A stretch of 64,000 bases of DNA from Cloeon dipterum (GCF_949628265.1 NC_088786.1:20543681-20607680); one strand, 5' to 3'. Positions 37,701 to 51,441 are shown, numbered from the stretch's first letter. The notes: generated by a model not told the origin, from the letters alone. Translations and numbers: made by a program.

Positions 37701-38869
37701 TCTCGGCAAAGATCCTTCATTAAAATAGCACAGGAATTTTGTTTTTGACGGCTCCACAGGGTCAAGCAGAATCAAAGCCAATCCACTCCCTTCTCTGATT
37801 GGTTGCCGACATTTTTGTATTTTTTTTTTTTTACTCAAGAACAACCAATTTAGCAGTTTTCACGTTTCTGCCTATGCTATATCGCGATGAATTTTTTACT
37901 CAACCTAATTCTACCCACAGGAATTCGTTGATAGTGTCAAAAATTAAATTCTAAAACCTCTTCAAGGATGAGGCTTAGTAAATTATTTTATTATTCTATT
38001 ATGACTATAATGATTGGCACTGCAGCGTTTTATTAATTTATGATCACCAATGGGCCAAATTTTCGCTCATGCTCTCCAATTTCACCGTTTACAACACAAA
38101 ACCCACCCTAAGCTACCGGAGTTACAGTCTTTGAACTTGCTACTTCTAGGAAATATCATCATATAAATACAAATTAATATCCAAAAGCGAGTAGAGTCGA
38201 CAATTTTACAAATATTTAAGAAATCGGCAAAAAACGTGTAGTTTTTTTTTCAAATTTAATTTGATATTTTGAGATGGTTATCTTCTAGCTCATTCCTATC
38301 TAATTAAAGACGAATATGGAAATCCAATTTCGACGGTTGCACCTTCTGGATTCTAGAGGTGGCACTCGTAGCCCGAGGACAAAAGACGCATTCGGTCTCG
38401 TTTCGAGGGCTTTACACACTCTTGGGATTTTATTGTTGGTGTGCGTTTCGTTTCCGGCTGGGAGCGATTAAAAGGCGAAAGGGTTGGAGCGCCCTAGGCG
38501 GCGATCGCATGAGCACGCCAAGCGGCCAGCAACGCAGAGAGCAAAGCAAAGCAAGGCAGCATCCGCATCATGTACCAATATAAAGATAGGCATCTAGCCA
38601 CTCGTAGTCATGCGATGCCCTCGCATTCCAGCTTATTCGTTTTCCAATTACCATCGAGGAGTAAAGCCGCCGCTTTGTCCAGGCCCGCCTTGCTTTTTGC
38701 GCTGAAAATCAGATAGACCTTGCTCCCGGGGGAGGGAAATAGGACGCGCTGCCCAAACAACAAAATTGGCGTCTCAGATGTTTTTTGCTTCATTCGAGGA
38801 AAAATTGCTGTTTGTTCAAATTCAAAAGCATTAAAGCTGCAAAAAGCCGCAATATTATTTTGCCAATAA

Positions 38870-39190
38870 TGCATAAAATAGCATATAATATAAAGGAATA
38901 AGCTAAAGCCAAAATTGATCTTAAAGTTTGAGAAAAGTGGCTGCAAAGTTAGTACATGTATTTCAAATATTGAGAACTGTCGCCCTATTTGAAATCTGAT
39001 TTTATTTCACTACAAAAATGCTCCTCAAAAAGTGTTACACACCGTTGGATAGATCTTGACGAGAGGAATCGAAATCTATAAAGAAATATGGGCAAGCGCT
39101 GTAAATCTGGGGGGAAATTGACAAAATTTGAATTCTAATTGTAGCAAGGTCTTTTCTGTTGATCATTTTAAATTGTTAAAGCTGGCTATC
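38870..39190 (-). repeat. Dispersed AT-rich repeat R1, copy 3
   Basis: On the minus strand the family blocks appear in order: GACCTTGCT, ATTTACAGCGCTTG, ATTTCGATTCCTCTCGTCAAG, ATCTATCCAACGG, GATTTCAAATAGGGCGACAG, TTGCAGCCACTTTTCTCAAA and CAATTTTGGCTTTAGC. It has no coding capacity. Confidence 0.75.
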
Positions 39191-40979
39191 TGACACTTTT
39201 AATGTTTAAATTTCGGCTCACAGTTGTTTTTTGCAAAGAAAGCAGTCTTAAGTTTGCGCACGTGGCATAAAAGTGCAGCCGGCGTTGTTCATTGCAAACA
39301 ATAATAATTCTCTGATAGAGTATAGCAAACAAGTGTGCACTTCTTTACCGCCGACGAACTGAGCAATAAGCATTTACTTATATGGTGACAGACAAAGTTG
39401 GAAATAACGAGTCAATCTTGAAAGTGCGGGGAATTCCATCTTGCGAAACACGCTCTTCTCCAACGCTTTGGATATCTTGCTCTAAATTAATTTTTTGTTT
39501 GGGTATAAATAAGTAATTTTTTCTCTCTTTCTCTCTGTCTTCTCAAAAGGTGGAAAACTGGCTCGACCACTAAGTGCCGTCTGCTGTGGTCGGGAAATTT
39601 CTTTGCACAAGCCCATTGAAGGAATTGGTGTTGACAGGTGCAGCCGTTCGCGTACGTGATAATTAAATCTCTGGTCCGGCGCCGCGGCCCAGCCTCGTTA
39701 TCACCTCGACTCTGGACCACCGCTCCCCTCAGTTGGCAATTATCTAATCGTCACATACGATTTATAGACAGAAACACTCATATTAACCCGAGAAACTTTT
39801 AATCCGTATAATTGACACCATTCCCAAGAAGGAAATTAATTTGGAGATAGATTATGAGCGCGTGATAGAAGATGCCGCCTTTATTTGTGTGTCAATATTG
39901 AATTTTTTTAACTCACAGAAATCGACGAGGTCATCTATCAATGTTATCAAATCATCAGCACACATTGAGAAATTTAATTTGTAGAAATTAGAGAAAAAAG
40001 GAATGGTCACATTTTCTTAACCGCACGAGGTTTTAATTCATTGCCAGTTTTGACCGTTTTTTAACTGGTCATTTTTTAAGGATTTGCAATAAATAAAAAA
40101 ATCTTAAAATAAAAATTCGACTAAACAAAAACTGTTTTGTAACATTGTATAGCCGAAATTTTTAAGTTACAAGAAATTTTACAACCCTTATTGTTAGTAA
40201 TGTCAATAAAAGACAACTCATTATATAATGTAATTTTCGTTGCGTAGATGCTCTAGAGTCTTAAATATCTAGGGAACCCAGTTCACCAAGTCCTTTCAAG
40301 ACTTAACTCAAATTTAAGCTACCCAGTTATGTAGAAAATAAATATTTTTGTCACAATTCAAACAATAAAAGTAATTAAATGAATTTTTAATTATGTATTT
40401 TGAGTATTTTGAGTATTTTGTAAGTAACTTCTTGAGTTTATAAGCTTTATCAGCTATTCATTTAGCAGAAATAAACTCTGTTCAACCTCGGTCTACTGCG
40501 TAAGCTGTGAAATTGTCTAATAGATTTCAGGGTATATAGTTACTGTCCCTAGGAGAGGCCCTTCATCACATATGATGAGCCAGTGGCATTTGTTGACTTC
40601 CCCAAAATGTAGAATGGCCTCCTTTCCAGTTTATTTAAATTTCAAAATGATCTGTGATTAAAATCGTTTTTTATTCCGCCTCACAATCAATACAAATTCA
40701 TCATTTTTCAGTAATTTGCCAGCTCTGCGTGTCCATGCTTGCTTTGTATTGACTATCTTCGCAAGAATAAATAAATATATCAAGAAGAATTTGCGACTGT
40801 TGCCTTTCGCGTGTCTCGGACCGAGGAAAAGTATATAATACGTAAAGCAACACCGGCTGTCAGGCAGCGCCGGCGGTTTTTCCAGACCAAACCGCAGCCG
40901 ATTATTTTACATGCCAACGAAAGTCCGGTCGCCGAATTGACGCTACGAAAAAAGGTTTTCGTCAGGGCTGGTGTAGTGG

Positions 40980-41180
40980 GAGCGTGCGGCCACCCTAAAT
41001 AAGTCGGCCGAGCGGCGCAGGACGGGAGCCGCGGCGGCGGCGACGGCGGCAGCGAGAGAGCGAGTCGAGCGCCAAGAAGCCGTTCGTAGAGTGTGCGCGA
41101 GTTGAACGACCGCCAGGTCAGCCCCGACCTGACGATTTGAATGCACGACTCGTCTGTCCAACTCGCCGGCGCGCGCATAT
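40980..41180. promoter_or_regulatory. GC-rich patch
   Basis: A CpG-rich block with GGCGGCGGCGACGGCGGC and an inverted CAGGTC..GACCTG pair lies about 6.3 kb upstream of the divergent innexin start. It could be its distal promoter or a non-coding first exon, but no strong splice donor was identified. Confidence 0.25.
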
Positions 41181-42639
41181 CGCACTCCTCCGTTTATTTC
41201 CAATCTATTGTTTGTCTATTAATAGCTTTTCACTCGATTGAATAATAATCAAAGAGATAAATTTAAACCGCAAATAGACTTTAATTATACTTCCTAATTT
41301 TTTTCAACGGCCACGGTTCCAATATCTTGTATTCAAAAGATAAGACTTTTAACAACTAGAAAAAAACGGATTGATTGAAATGTGTCTTATCGGAATCGTA
41401 TGATGAAACAAACAACACATCTTCTTGTCTTGATATATTTTATCTTAAAAAAAATTTACACGTGGAGGCTGTTAATAATTTTAATTTTTTGAACACACCA
41501 TACTTGATAATTTTGAGGTCATTTCAAGGAGAAAAAAATTGTGTATATTTGATTCGATTTTTGTTGATGATGTTAAAAAATCCCATCAAAACCCGTCTAC
41601 ATTATAATTACTAACAGAAGCGCCAAAGTGGGATTCCGTCGGCAAATGGGGGCTTAAGTGTATTTTTGTGCACTTTCTGAGTTATTGCGGCAGGGTTGTA
41701 TTTTCTTAAAACCACTTGTATTCTCTCATGATTTTGCCAGTCGATTTTTTAACCATTTCCAGCAAGAACAGATTTTTCTATATTCTATCCTAGAGTAAAA
41801 ATTAAAATCTTGCTTTTTAAGATTTGTAAAATTTAAAAACGCAAGTTGAAATGCCTTCAATTTTGCGAGCAGAATTTTCTAAAATCAAGGTCACGGGCAA
41901 ATAAATAAAGAAATAAACCCATTACAATTAATGCCTGTAAGATTTTGGTGAAAAAAGTTCTCTACAATTTTTTAACCCAGTGTTGTGAGTTTGATCTAAA
42001 ATTTTGCGTCGATCAAGCAGGAAGTGAACGTTGCGAGCTTTGGGGGCGATTCCATATTTGTTCTCGATTTGCGCGTTTCTTCTTGTGTCCGAATCGCTTG
42101 TGGTGACTTACGTGACGCACAAATTACCTAATCGAGACTGGGACTCGCGTGTGCGTTTGACTATAGGCAATGTTTGATTTCATTAATAACGTGCACGCAC
42201 AGATAAGAACAATCCGCGCCTCTAGACTGTGACGCTGCCTGTGTCGAAAGAAATTTAATCGGCACCGATAATAACGTAATTAATTGCAACATTTTACAGA
42301 TTCTCCTCGAACGCGCAACAGCGTAATAAATGAGATTCGGTATTTAGGGTTGGGCTTGCTTGACACAATTATCTCTAGACAGTTCTTGAAAGACCAGGCA
42401 AAATAATTTTATAGGCAGCGCAATCAGATTTTTTATGACATTCAAATCAACGTCATCGATATGCAGAGTTTTTTAAAGTAGAGTTTCCTGATTGAAGAGT
42501 TTCCTACCTCTTGTTCAATAGAAAGTTACCTGTGGCATAAAATTTTAAAGTGGATCTGTATTGCAAATTTAAAAAAACACAATTTGAATATTGGGAAAGA
42601 GCTGAAGTTTACCCAGGCTACCGTTTAAACTTCTGAGAA

Positions 42640-42830
42640 AATCAACTTGCTAATCAAGCGGTGAGCACCGTCTCCCTACCGAAAATCAGGATTTATATTT
42701 TTTTTAGAATGGAAATTTAGCAACGTTGCTTAAGATCGCGACGAAAGGAATCGAATCAAGCGAAATTTTCATGAACATCGTTCAACTGTTCGATAACTTT
42801 GGAAAAATCAGAACTTTCACGGTTACTCGG
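42640..42830 (-). repeat. Dispersed AT-rich repeat R1, copy 4 (diverged)
   Basis: On the minus strand it reads TTGATTCGATTCCTTTCGTCG then GCGATCTTAAGCAACG, and later GGTAGGGAGACGGTGCTCACC and TTGATTTTCTC. This is the same order as the other copies but with more substitutions. Confidence 0.6.
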
Positions 42831-43529
42831 TCTTAATTCGAGATTAATATCAAACAAACAATTTGATCAGATGCTCATTATAGAGCAATTCAAAGTATAT
42901 TCAACTGTTTTAAAATAACGGTGAAATACTTTAGCTTCGACTGGTTTTATTTCCCTTTAAGTAAGAATCTCTACGTTATTTAACCAACTGTTTAATCTGT
43001 TGACCACTTGAAATTCAATTTTAAAAAAAAAAATACAACAAGACTGAGCGCAACTTTGATGACGCAATCAACATATCGGGCACGCAAAGTTTAATCATTG
43101 GCATGGGAAAGGCGAAAACTGGCTTGTTCGCTTATATTCTAAAAGTGCGTCACGCGATTCACGTTTTGGTATTGGATTGAAGCAGCAGAGATGTTCTCTA
43201 GCTTAATTTTTTTATCTGCGAAATGCGTGCCGCGTGCGGCGTCTCTTCGGCTGCACGGCCAAACAACAATAAAACAATTCTGGATAAAAGAGTCGGGCGC
43301 ACGCACACGGCAAATAAGACGCACAGCTCACTCGTTTTTATGGCCACGCTTGCATGAGTAATCGCCCCGAAAAAACCCTGCACCGCTCCAGCTTTAAATG
43401 ATCTTGATGAGATGCTCCAACTCCTCCCAAAAGAGGAATTTCTTAAAACTGACGAGCATGTTTGGTTTAAATTTAAGTAATTATTAAAGTTTTCGCCGAA
43501 AGGGATGGGATTTTTTAAAGTGGATTGAT

Positions 43530-43740
43530 GCATGACAACAATTGAATATTAAAAAGAAGACCTGGTATTGGTTATAATTAAAAATTTTGTTAATTTTCTA
43601 AAATTTTTAACGCTTTTCTTGGAAAATTTCGATTCCTCTCGTCGATATCTATCCAACACTTTTTGAGGAAACACTTTGTTGTGAAATTAAACAAATTTTT
43701 AATTAGGGAGACAGTCTTCAGAATTTTACCAGGTTCAGTT
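43530..43740 (+). repeat. Dispersed AT-rich repeat R1, copy 5 (right-truncated)
   Basis: Blocks seen: GACAACAATTGAATATTAAA, AAGACCTGG, ATTTCGATTCCTCTCGTCGA, ATCTATCCAACAC, GAGGAAACACTTTGTTGTGA and GGGAGACAGTCTTCA. The match ends soon after the GACAG block. Confidence 0.7.
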
Positions 43741-46700
43741 GCCCATTTCAATCAGCACTAAACAACGGTCCCGCAGTTATATAGCCATACAAGGCGCGTT
43801 TTTCGGTCTTATGCAATTTCAGCCTTATGCAAGAAATACCGGAGTTAACAAATATTTTCGGTCTTCTGAATTCAGTAACCCAAAAAACCACTTCCGGCAT
43901 TATGATTTCGAGTTTCAGAGACACTCCCGGTGAATGGAATGAGGCAATCTTGCGTTGAGTTGCGTCTGCTTTTCGTTGATCAGTGACAGAACCGTTTTCA
44001 CGCCGCACAAGTGGAAGTGTGAAACGATAAGATTTTTTCCTTTCAGTTTGTGCGTCTGTCGAAACGCAGATCTGGTTTGTGGGCGTGCGTGCGGTCAACG
44101 CGGGTCACAGGTCGGCCCCCCAACTTAATTGCGCCCTCTGATTTATTACAAACACCGCTCCTTTTGCGGCATTCTCTCTCCGAAACTTTTACGACTATGC
44201 TCAGATCAAATTTTCTCGCTGCTCTTTTCTCAGTAACGATTTCCGGGGTTCGAAATTAATTGCGAGCTGCTGGCGTCGCAAGTCGCTTAGCCTCCGAGTG
44301 CGCCGCGCCGCACGTGTGCTAATTCCCCCTGAGCCCCTGAGTCCCGCTCAAACATTTGCCAAGTGTGTTTCCCTTTGAAATTAGCGCTCAATTGGCCCCG
44401 CTGCGATATCATTTCGCGCACCCAATTGCACTCTCGCCGCCCCTTGCGCATGATTACAAAGGCTCGAGTGTTCAAAGTCAAATGTATGAATAGTAATTAA
44501 AGGCCTTCGACATAATCCATAGACAAGTCGGTGCTGTGGTGACACGCGTTTGCTGTGCCCTATAAATTAACCCCTCTCGCGGCCACAGGAAAAGCGAAAT
44601 TGGCGCCTCTATCAGCCCATCGGAGACAAATAGATGATTTTTCTCAGTTGCTCCTCAAGGGGCCCCAGCCCAGCATCATTACACCATCGAATGAGGGAAC
44701 CCAGAGTATATGTACAGCTGTATACAGCATGCTGCATGCTTGTTAAGTGCTCTTATTAAATTGTGTGACGCTACTTGAGAGTAGTGCCCATATAGAAGAG
44801 TACCAGAAAATTAAATTTGGCGTCTCTTTTTGAGCTTCATTGTGTCACTAAGTCCATCATAAAAGCGTTAAATCAACAACTTTATTTAACGAAATTAAAA
44901 TTTACGTAATGGTTACTCTGGTTACTCAAAAAAGATAGCAGTGAGGGGGATTTCAAGAGGAAAAATTAATTTACACGTTCTTGTACTTACAACAACTGTT
45001 TCGAAATTTGTATCTTTTAAGTTTCCGGAAAATTGCTGCACTTTCAACAAATAATTGGCTTCCGGCTCATTACTCTCATTAAAAGTTCAAATTTACTTTT
45101 AAAAAATTTCTGAGCTGACTTACAGATTATAATTTTGTACCACCTCATTTTTAAATTTTTTTTTCGAAAAAAATATACAAGAAAATAACAGTCAACGTGA
45201 AAAAATAAAAAGTTTTATCAGGTTTCAGAATACGTTTAGTTTTTGGCTCTACAATCAACGATTAAAAACTTACAACGCTCGGCACTAAAACTTGTCAGAA
45301 ATTTTTAATTTTTTCCGAAACGTCAAAAATTGTCTCATATTGAACAGTGTCTTCTAACTTATTTTTATCTAATTTATATCACTGCACATGGAAAGGCTAT
45401 ACATGAATTATAATATGGTTTCGCCAAAAACTTTTACGTCGCATTTTGTTTCGAGTTGCGTCACATATAAGGCGGAAACACCCTTGGGTATCAAACATTT
45501 GAAGTCATATTTTCACGTAAGTCCAAGGCTACCAATGATAACTGATAACTGTTTTTCAGTGAATATTTCATAGCCTCGGAAAAATAATTGTAATACAAAA
45601 TTTGGATCGATATGTTCTTGGGCATGGTGTGGAATCAGACCCAAGCAAAATTCTTATCACTCTCACTCAGCATATCCCAAGGGCAAAATTAATTTTTTAA
45701 GTACATATATATTAACTCTTGACGTTGGACGCAATGGATTTTCTCGTAATCAGATTTCGCAGTAAAGTGTCGAGACAATGCGAGTGTCGGCATTGAAGGC
45801 ATTGAGATTCCGGGCCGGCCTGTACTTTTGTGCAATTGGCTGACTGTGCGCGAGGGAGGCGAAGCAATCGGTGCAACCGACCTAGCTAGCTCTGCGTTGA
45901 ATTATTGAACAAATCGCTGTCGTCCACTGCCTGCAAATAAATCCCAGCAAGCCTCCCTGTTCTTATCGACACACTCGGACTCGCTTTGAAACTCGTTTTT
46001 CCTGCTTGGCTCTCGCAGAAAATGGGAAAAATGAGTACCGAGAGCGCGTGCTTTCAATAGAATAAAGTACAGGCGCAAAGTGTCTGTCTATCAGTGCTGG
46101 GTTTTCGGCAATTTATTCTGTTCCTCTCTCCGTAACTCGTTGTCGTGATAAAGATTCGGAATTTATTGGGTGCACGGATATCGCTTACACGGCGGAGAAG
46201 AAGTGCGCGGCCCAAACGAAAAATAATATAATAAAAAGATCGTGTGGCTGTTGGCGAAACCAAATTCCGCGGATTGGTTTGCACCCGGTTTTTCATTTTG
46301 CCCAGACGTCCACGTGCCGAGTTGCGCGTAATAAAGCCCCACCATTCATCCAGCCAGCGCGCAAATTTGATTCTGAACTGCCATAAAGAGGAGATCGCTT
46401 ACGCAACCTCCGCAAAAACCCGACAGACATTAGTAGTGAGATTTAATAAAGGGATGTGGTGTAAAAGTCCCTCACACTCTCTACGTTTGGGTCATTCCAG
46501 TCATTAAAACTTAAAATCTCTTCAAACAACAAGGATGATGTTTTGGTTTTCCTTTTCCTGTAAAGAATAATGTAACAAACATCGAATTATACTCTTTTTC
46601 TCGAGATTACATTTTTTTACACTTTGAGTCTTTTGCTAATAAAAAATGTACATTCAAAGATTCATGTCCTAAATATGTTTAATAAACTTAGTGATCAAGA

Positions 46701-48394
46701 GGGAGAGATTACTAATGCTGAAAACTTCCCAGCTGCTTCTTTTTCCTTGTTTGTGACGCGCATGAACAAAAAAGGAGGAAACTCGCTGTAACTTTTTTAT
46801 CTTTTGAAGACGGTTAGACTTTTCAAGATAGCAATCCTATACAGCTAGAACAATCTTACTTTCTAACTCTACACCATTTATTACATTTTGTAAGAAGCTA
46901 TTGAATTATTTTTAATGGCCGTAATTAAATCTTAATGGTTTGTAACTAATTGAATCATTTAAATCTAAAAGACATTCAAGTGGAACATAATCATTCCACA
47001 AAATAGGCCAAAATTTGTGAACATTTGGCTCAAATCACAAAATAAGTTGCTCTAAGTGTAAAAATATTATCAAAAACGACATCCTTACTACCCTTATCAG
47101 ACACCAAGCTCGCATTTCAGTGACAAACTCGTAATTTTCCCAAAAACCAACCCCACGAGGTACTGGGGGAAAATCAACTCGTAAATTAGGGATGAAAATG
47201 TTTAAGCTTTTGTTTTTGTTTCCAAAACAAGCAAAACTACGGGGTTTTGAAAAAATCCGAACTTTTTGAGTGACAAAAATCCACATTTTGAATTATTAAA
47301 AAAAACTACCCCAATTGATTGATATTTCTTTTACCCACTTAACTTGTAAGTTGGGCTACCTTGTAAACTAGTTGATTAAACCTGGAAATATAATTTTCCC
47401 CATAAAACGGAACAGCTAAAAATGAAAACAATTTAGCAATGTCAATAAACGGAATGCTGTGTGATATTCGACGCTAGTAAAGCGCGATAAGTCAACAGAG
47501 ATAAAATTCCAAGCGCACGCTGCACTCGAAAAATATTTGATATTTACTCTGTGGGATTTGTGTGGAATCGACAGAAAGTAAACAAAGTTCACAGAATCGG
47601 AATTAATCGAGTTTGCCACACGCTTAACAGCTCTTGCATAAATAGTTCGGCTGCGTGGATGACGGCCCACGTAACAATTAATTTTGTGTCCGCATGCTAA
47701 TGATGATCGATGGTGTGACATAAATTAAAAAAAAAGGAACGGCTTTCTCCAGCTTCAGATCAGAAATTGACGTGCTAAGATATGAAAATTTAACCCACTT
47801 GGAGTTGAAAATTTGAATATTTTTTTTCTGAAAGGTTGTGCAATAAATGCAAGTGCGAGTGTCGAGACTCGACTTTTAATTCTGCGTCTGGTGTGCTTGG
47901 TGAGGCTTCCCGCGGTCGGAGGGCGAATCGATCCTGGCGTTTGTTTTGCGGATTAGCCGGCGAGGAGGCTCAAATCAAAGGTTGACCCCGTTCGCAAAAC
48001 GCCGAATAACTAATCTGTCGTTTCGCATTTCCTTATTAGACTTTAACACAACCCTTTCCTCTAGCTATAAAAATGCCAGGTCTTTTTCTGATGGTAAAAT
48101 GTTTCTTTTGAAAAAAATAATATGAATTTTTGTTTGATTTTAATCAGGGATTTACCCAAAAGTTCTCCAACAGAGAAACTCAATTTTAAAATGTTTTTTT
48201 AAAAAAGTCTCAGGTAAAAATAGATTTCTAACTAGCTGAGACCGCATGAAAACAAATCTTTAATCAAAAGTACAAAAGATATTGCGTGGTGATATTAATG
48301 AATACTTGGTTTATAAAAAAAAAAATCCGGCAAGAGGTGACTAATAATTAATTCATAGTTTTTTGTTCCTCTCTATAGATGATATTAAGACTAA

Positions 48395-48725
48395 TTTTTT
48401 CTCTCTTGCACAGAAAATTATGAAAAATTCATTCAGAAGCAGCTTTTTGAAATGTGTTAAATAGATGCTGAATTGTTTGTCACCCCTGGAATGGTTGTAT
48501 GTCGGCTTTTTTCACAAACAGATATGTGTTCACATGACACTCCTGATATGCCTTATACTATTTAATTTTGTAAAAACAGATAGCTGTGACTAATGGCTGT
48601 ATTTGTATCAACTGTGATTTGCATATTGTATGTATTTAACATTTCTTGAACTGTGATAAAAATACTGCAATTTCATTTGAGTTCGCAAATTTGAGATTGT
48701 GCACGCCTGTAAACTTTCCTGTTCA
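48395..48725 (+). repeat. Dispersed repeat R2, copy 2
   Basis: This aligns with 15264-15560 over ordered blocks such as TTGCACAGAAAATTATGAAA, TTCAGAAGCAGCTTTTT, CACAAACAGATATGTG, CAACTGTGATTTGCAT, GAACTGTGATAAAAAT and TTTGAGATTGTG. It is slightly longer than the other copy. Confidence 0.75.
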
Positions 48726-49230
48726 ATAAATTATTCATTCAATTTTTAAACTAATATAGAGAAAACTGCTTGCAATAAAACTCACTGTTTTCCACCGCAA
48801 AAGAGATATTTACATTGTTTTAGTTTCAACAGTAAGTTAAGAAATCGGGAAGGGTACAGGTGAATCATGCTGCTACCCTTCGAGAGACCAGGTAGCATCG
48901 CAGAAACTGGGTGTCCATTTTTTATTTTTAATGTGTCTCTCGGCAATCAGCGCGGAGTCGGGTTTCCCTTCACACCCAACCACACTGCTTTCTCACTTTT
49001 GACAGCTGTTTCTCACTCGCGATTGTCACCTCCAAACAATGAGAGCAATGAGAAATCAAAATGACAGGCAAACGAGTTGATTTATAACATTCCAGCACTA
49101 ACGGAACAGACGTCAACAATATTTGTGTTTCAAAATATTTCTTAACATTCAATCCGTTCTTGATCCAAGTATAATAAGCTGAATAATACCTTATTTGGTT
49201 TTAAAGAGCTTTTATTTTCACGAAATTATA

Positions 49231-49669
49231 CCAGCCCGTTGGCTCGCATTGTTAAGGCACTCTCAGGAGTGTTAAAGCAATGTGAGGTATTTGAGCAGTT
49301 CGGAGATCTAATACTGGCTACCCAATGTCAGAGATGGCAAAAAGTGGTTAGTTTAGTGACTCGAATTGCTCAAATTGCTCGACGGGCTGGGAGGCGCACC
49401 GGCGCCGACTCGCTACTTGCTGGTTTGCACCTTTCCAGCATGCGTGATTTGGCTTCACGGGACAAATGTCTAGCGTTTCAATGCAGTCCTCGGTGCGGAG
49501 GCAAGTGGCCCTTCAGTGGGCTGGGTCCCTGTGCGGCCTGGTGCGCCCATGTTATCCGTTCGCGGTGTTATTGGGACCCGGGTTTCAGCATTCGTGCTAG
49601 TGCAGTGCGCGCCCTTCCCGGTCCTCGGACGGACAAGGATAAAAAGAGCAAAAAAAAAAAAAAAAAAAA
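49231..49669 (+). mobile_element. Full-length tRNA-derived SINE (family S1)
   Basis: This roughly 440 bp element begins CCAGCCCGTTGGCTCGCATT. Its head contains box A-like (TGGCTCGCATTGTTAAGG) and box B-like (AGTTCGGAGATCT) sequences of an RNA polymerase III promoter, followed by a GC-rich body and a 20-base A tail (49650-49669). The body recurs at 27034-27237 and, diverged, at 2124-2380. The 152-residue frame across it is not a gene. Clear target-site duplications were not identified. A tRNA origin is inferred from the head. Confidence 0.82.
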
Positions 49670-49844
49670 CATTAACAAATATTACAGGAGTGATTAAAAA
49701 ATAATGACAAATTCTTTGTTTGATAGCTTCACGTTATTACAACTGATTTTCTTGAATCAAAGTTATTATAATTTTTGGCTACTGAAAGAATTTGGTAATT
49801 TTTTTCTAGAAAATGCAACAATCTAAGAGTAATTTTATAAAGTT

Positions 49845-50140
49845 AAAATTTTGACAATTTGCTCTAAAATTTACAATGCTTGACCACATTTTATTGGCAG
49901 ATTTCGATTCCTCTCGTCGAATTCTATCCAAAGGTCTATGCCACTTTGAGAAAAAGGTTTCAAATAGGTAGACAGTCTTCACCATTTGACAAGCATGCTA
50001 AGTTTGCAGCAAATTTTCTCAAAAAATCATAGTACTACCTAGGTCAATTTTGGCTTTAACTAAATCATTAGGCATTAATTTATGCTTGAAAAACTAGGAT
50101 TTTTAAGGTTTCGCAGTATCAATCCTTTTTAAAGAGGTGT
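49845..50140 (+). repeat. Dispersed AT-rich repeat R1, copy 6
   Basis: Blocks seen in order: TTTACAATGCTTGACC, GATTTCGATTCCTCTCGTCG, TTCAAATAGGTAGACAG, TCACCATTTGACAAGCATGC, TTTTCTCAAAAAA, CTAGGTCAATTTTGGC and, near the end, CGCAGTATCAATCC. It lies 175 bp downstream of the SINE. Confidence 0.75.
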
Positions 50141-51441
50141 TTGGCTCGGAGAAAACGACTTGTTTACTCAGATGCGGTTGCAGAGACGCGACGTGCCGAG
50201 CGCATAGGCGACGAGATCTGCACGCACGTTGAATGACAATTATTTAAATTTTGATTAATGGAGCACATTGGTGCGTAGGGCGTGACGTCACCGCCGATGG
50301 AATTAGATAAATTGTTGGCCCATTTGCTACTCGTCTTTATTAACCTCAATCACCGCTCCGGACCTTCTCTCTCTCTCTCACTCTCGCGTCGGCAATGGAA
50401 GGAGATTTGGTTCTCCCCTCGCAGCCAGGCCGCGTCTTTATTATTTGAAGACGACCACGCCGAGAAGAGAAGGTGGAAATTCCTGGCTTTTTATCACACG
50501 CGGCAGGCAGACTCGAGAGGGACGACGCGTTTTCTTTAATGATTTACTCGACGGCGTAACGCGGTTGGCTGCTGCCTCGAGACCTTGACTCGCTCGCTCA
50601 CCTTTTTACCTAGCTCAAGCTCGACAGACCTCTCGAGATACCTGCCTGGTCACAAGCGAAATGCACTGCGAGAGATGCGCCTTCTCCCAGCTATTAAAAT
50701 GATGGGTCGTAAAATTTGTTACGCAAATTAAAAGAATCAGTTATATTGAACAGCAGAAATCTAAGGGTGATTAGGATTTTTTACGCTACCCTGGAGAGGG
50801 CGAAGCATGGATTTTAGGGCGCTGCCCACACCGAACCGAGCCGCTTCTCAGGTGTGGGCGCGGCGTTGCCAGGCGCGGCTCAAGGCCTCCGAGCGCGCCA
50901 CCCTGACGCTCTCGCAGAACAAAGGTTGGCTGACGTCACACGCCGGTCGCCAGGGGTGCCGGCCGGCTTGCTCTTTACAGGTTTTTTTTCGTTGCAGGTG
51001 GAGTAAAGAAAACGCTTTACGTGTGTTATAGAGTAAAAGTTTTTATCTTTATTTGAAAATCCAGGCTTCGTAAAATGTTTTACAAAATAGAATTTTAGCT
51101 CAATTGTTGTTGGGAATGATTGATTGCGTATTGAGCCTCGGTCAAACTTACATGAAAATTGGTCCCTCGAGTGATCGTGTGCTGCCCGGTGGGCAGGATG
51201 ACATTGGCATTACTTTATAATTGACAGTGATTGGGAAAGGCTGCTGCGTTTAAGGCACGGCGACGAATTTCGTACATTTTGAACACCGACAGAGCGAGCC
51301 GTGGCATCCCGGCCGCTCTCATCCTACTTTTATTCGCAGCTCCTCCTCTGCTTACTCGAGAAAAATATCAATAAATACACATTCATCGAATCAAAATTTA
51401 AAAAAATCTTCTGTACAGGGGCGAAACAAAAGTTACTTCTA

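Noticed and set aside
49239-49697. 152-residue frame ending in a lysine run
   Set aside because: It lies entirely within the SINE; the lysines are the A tail.
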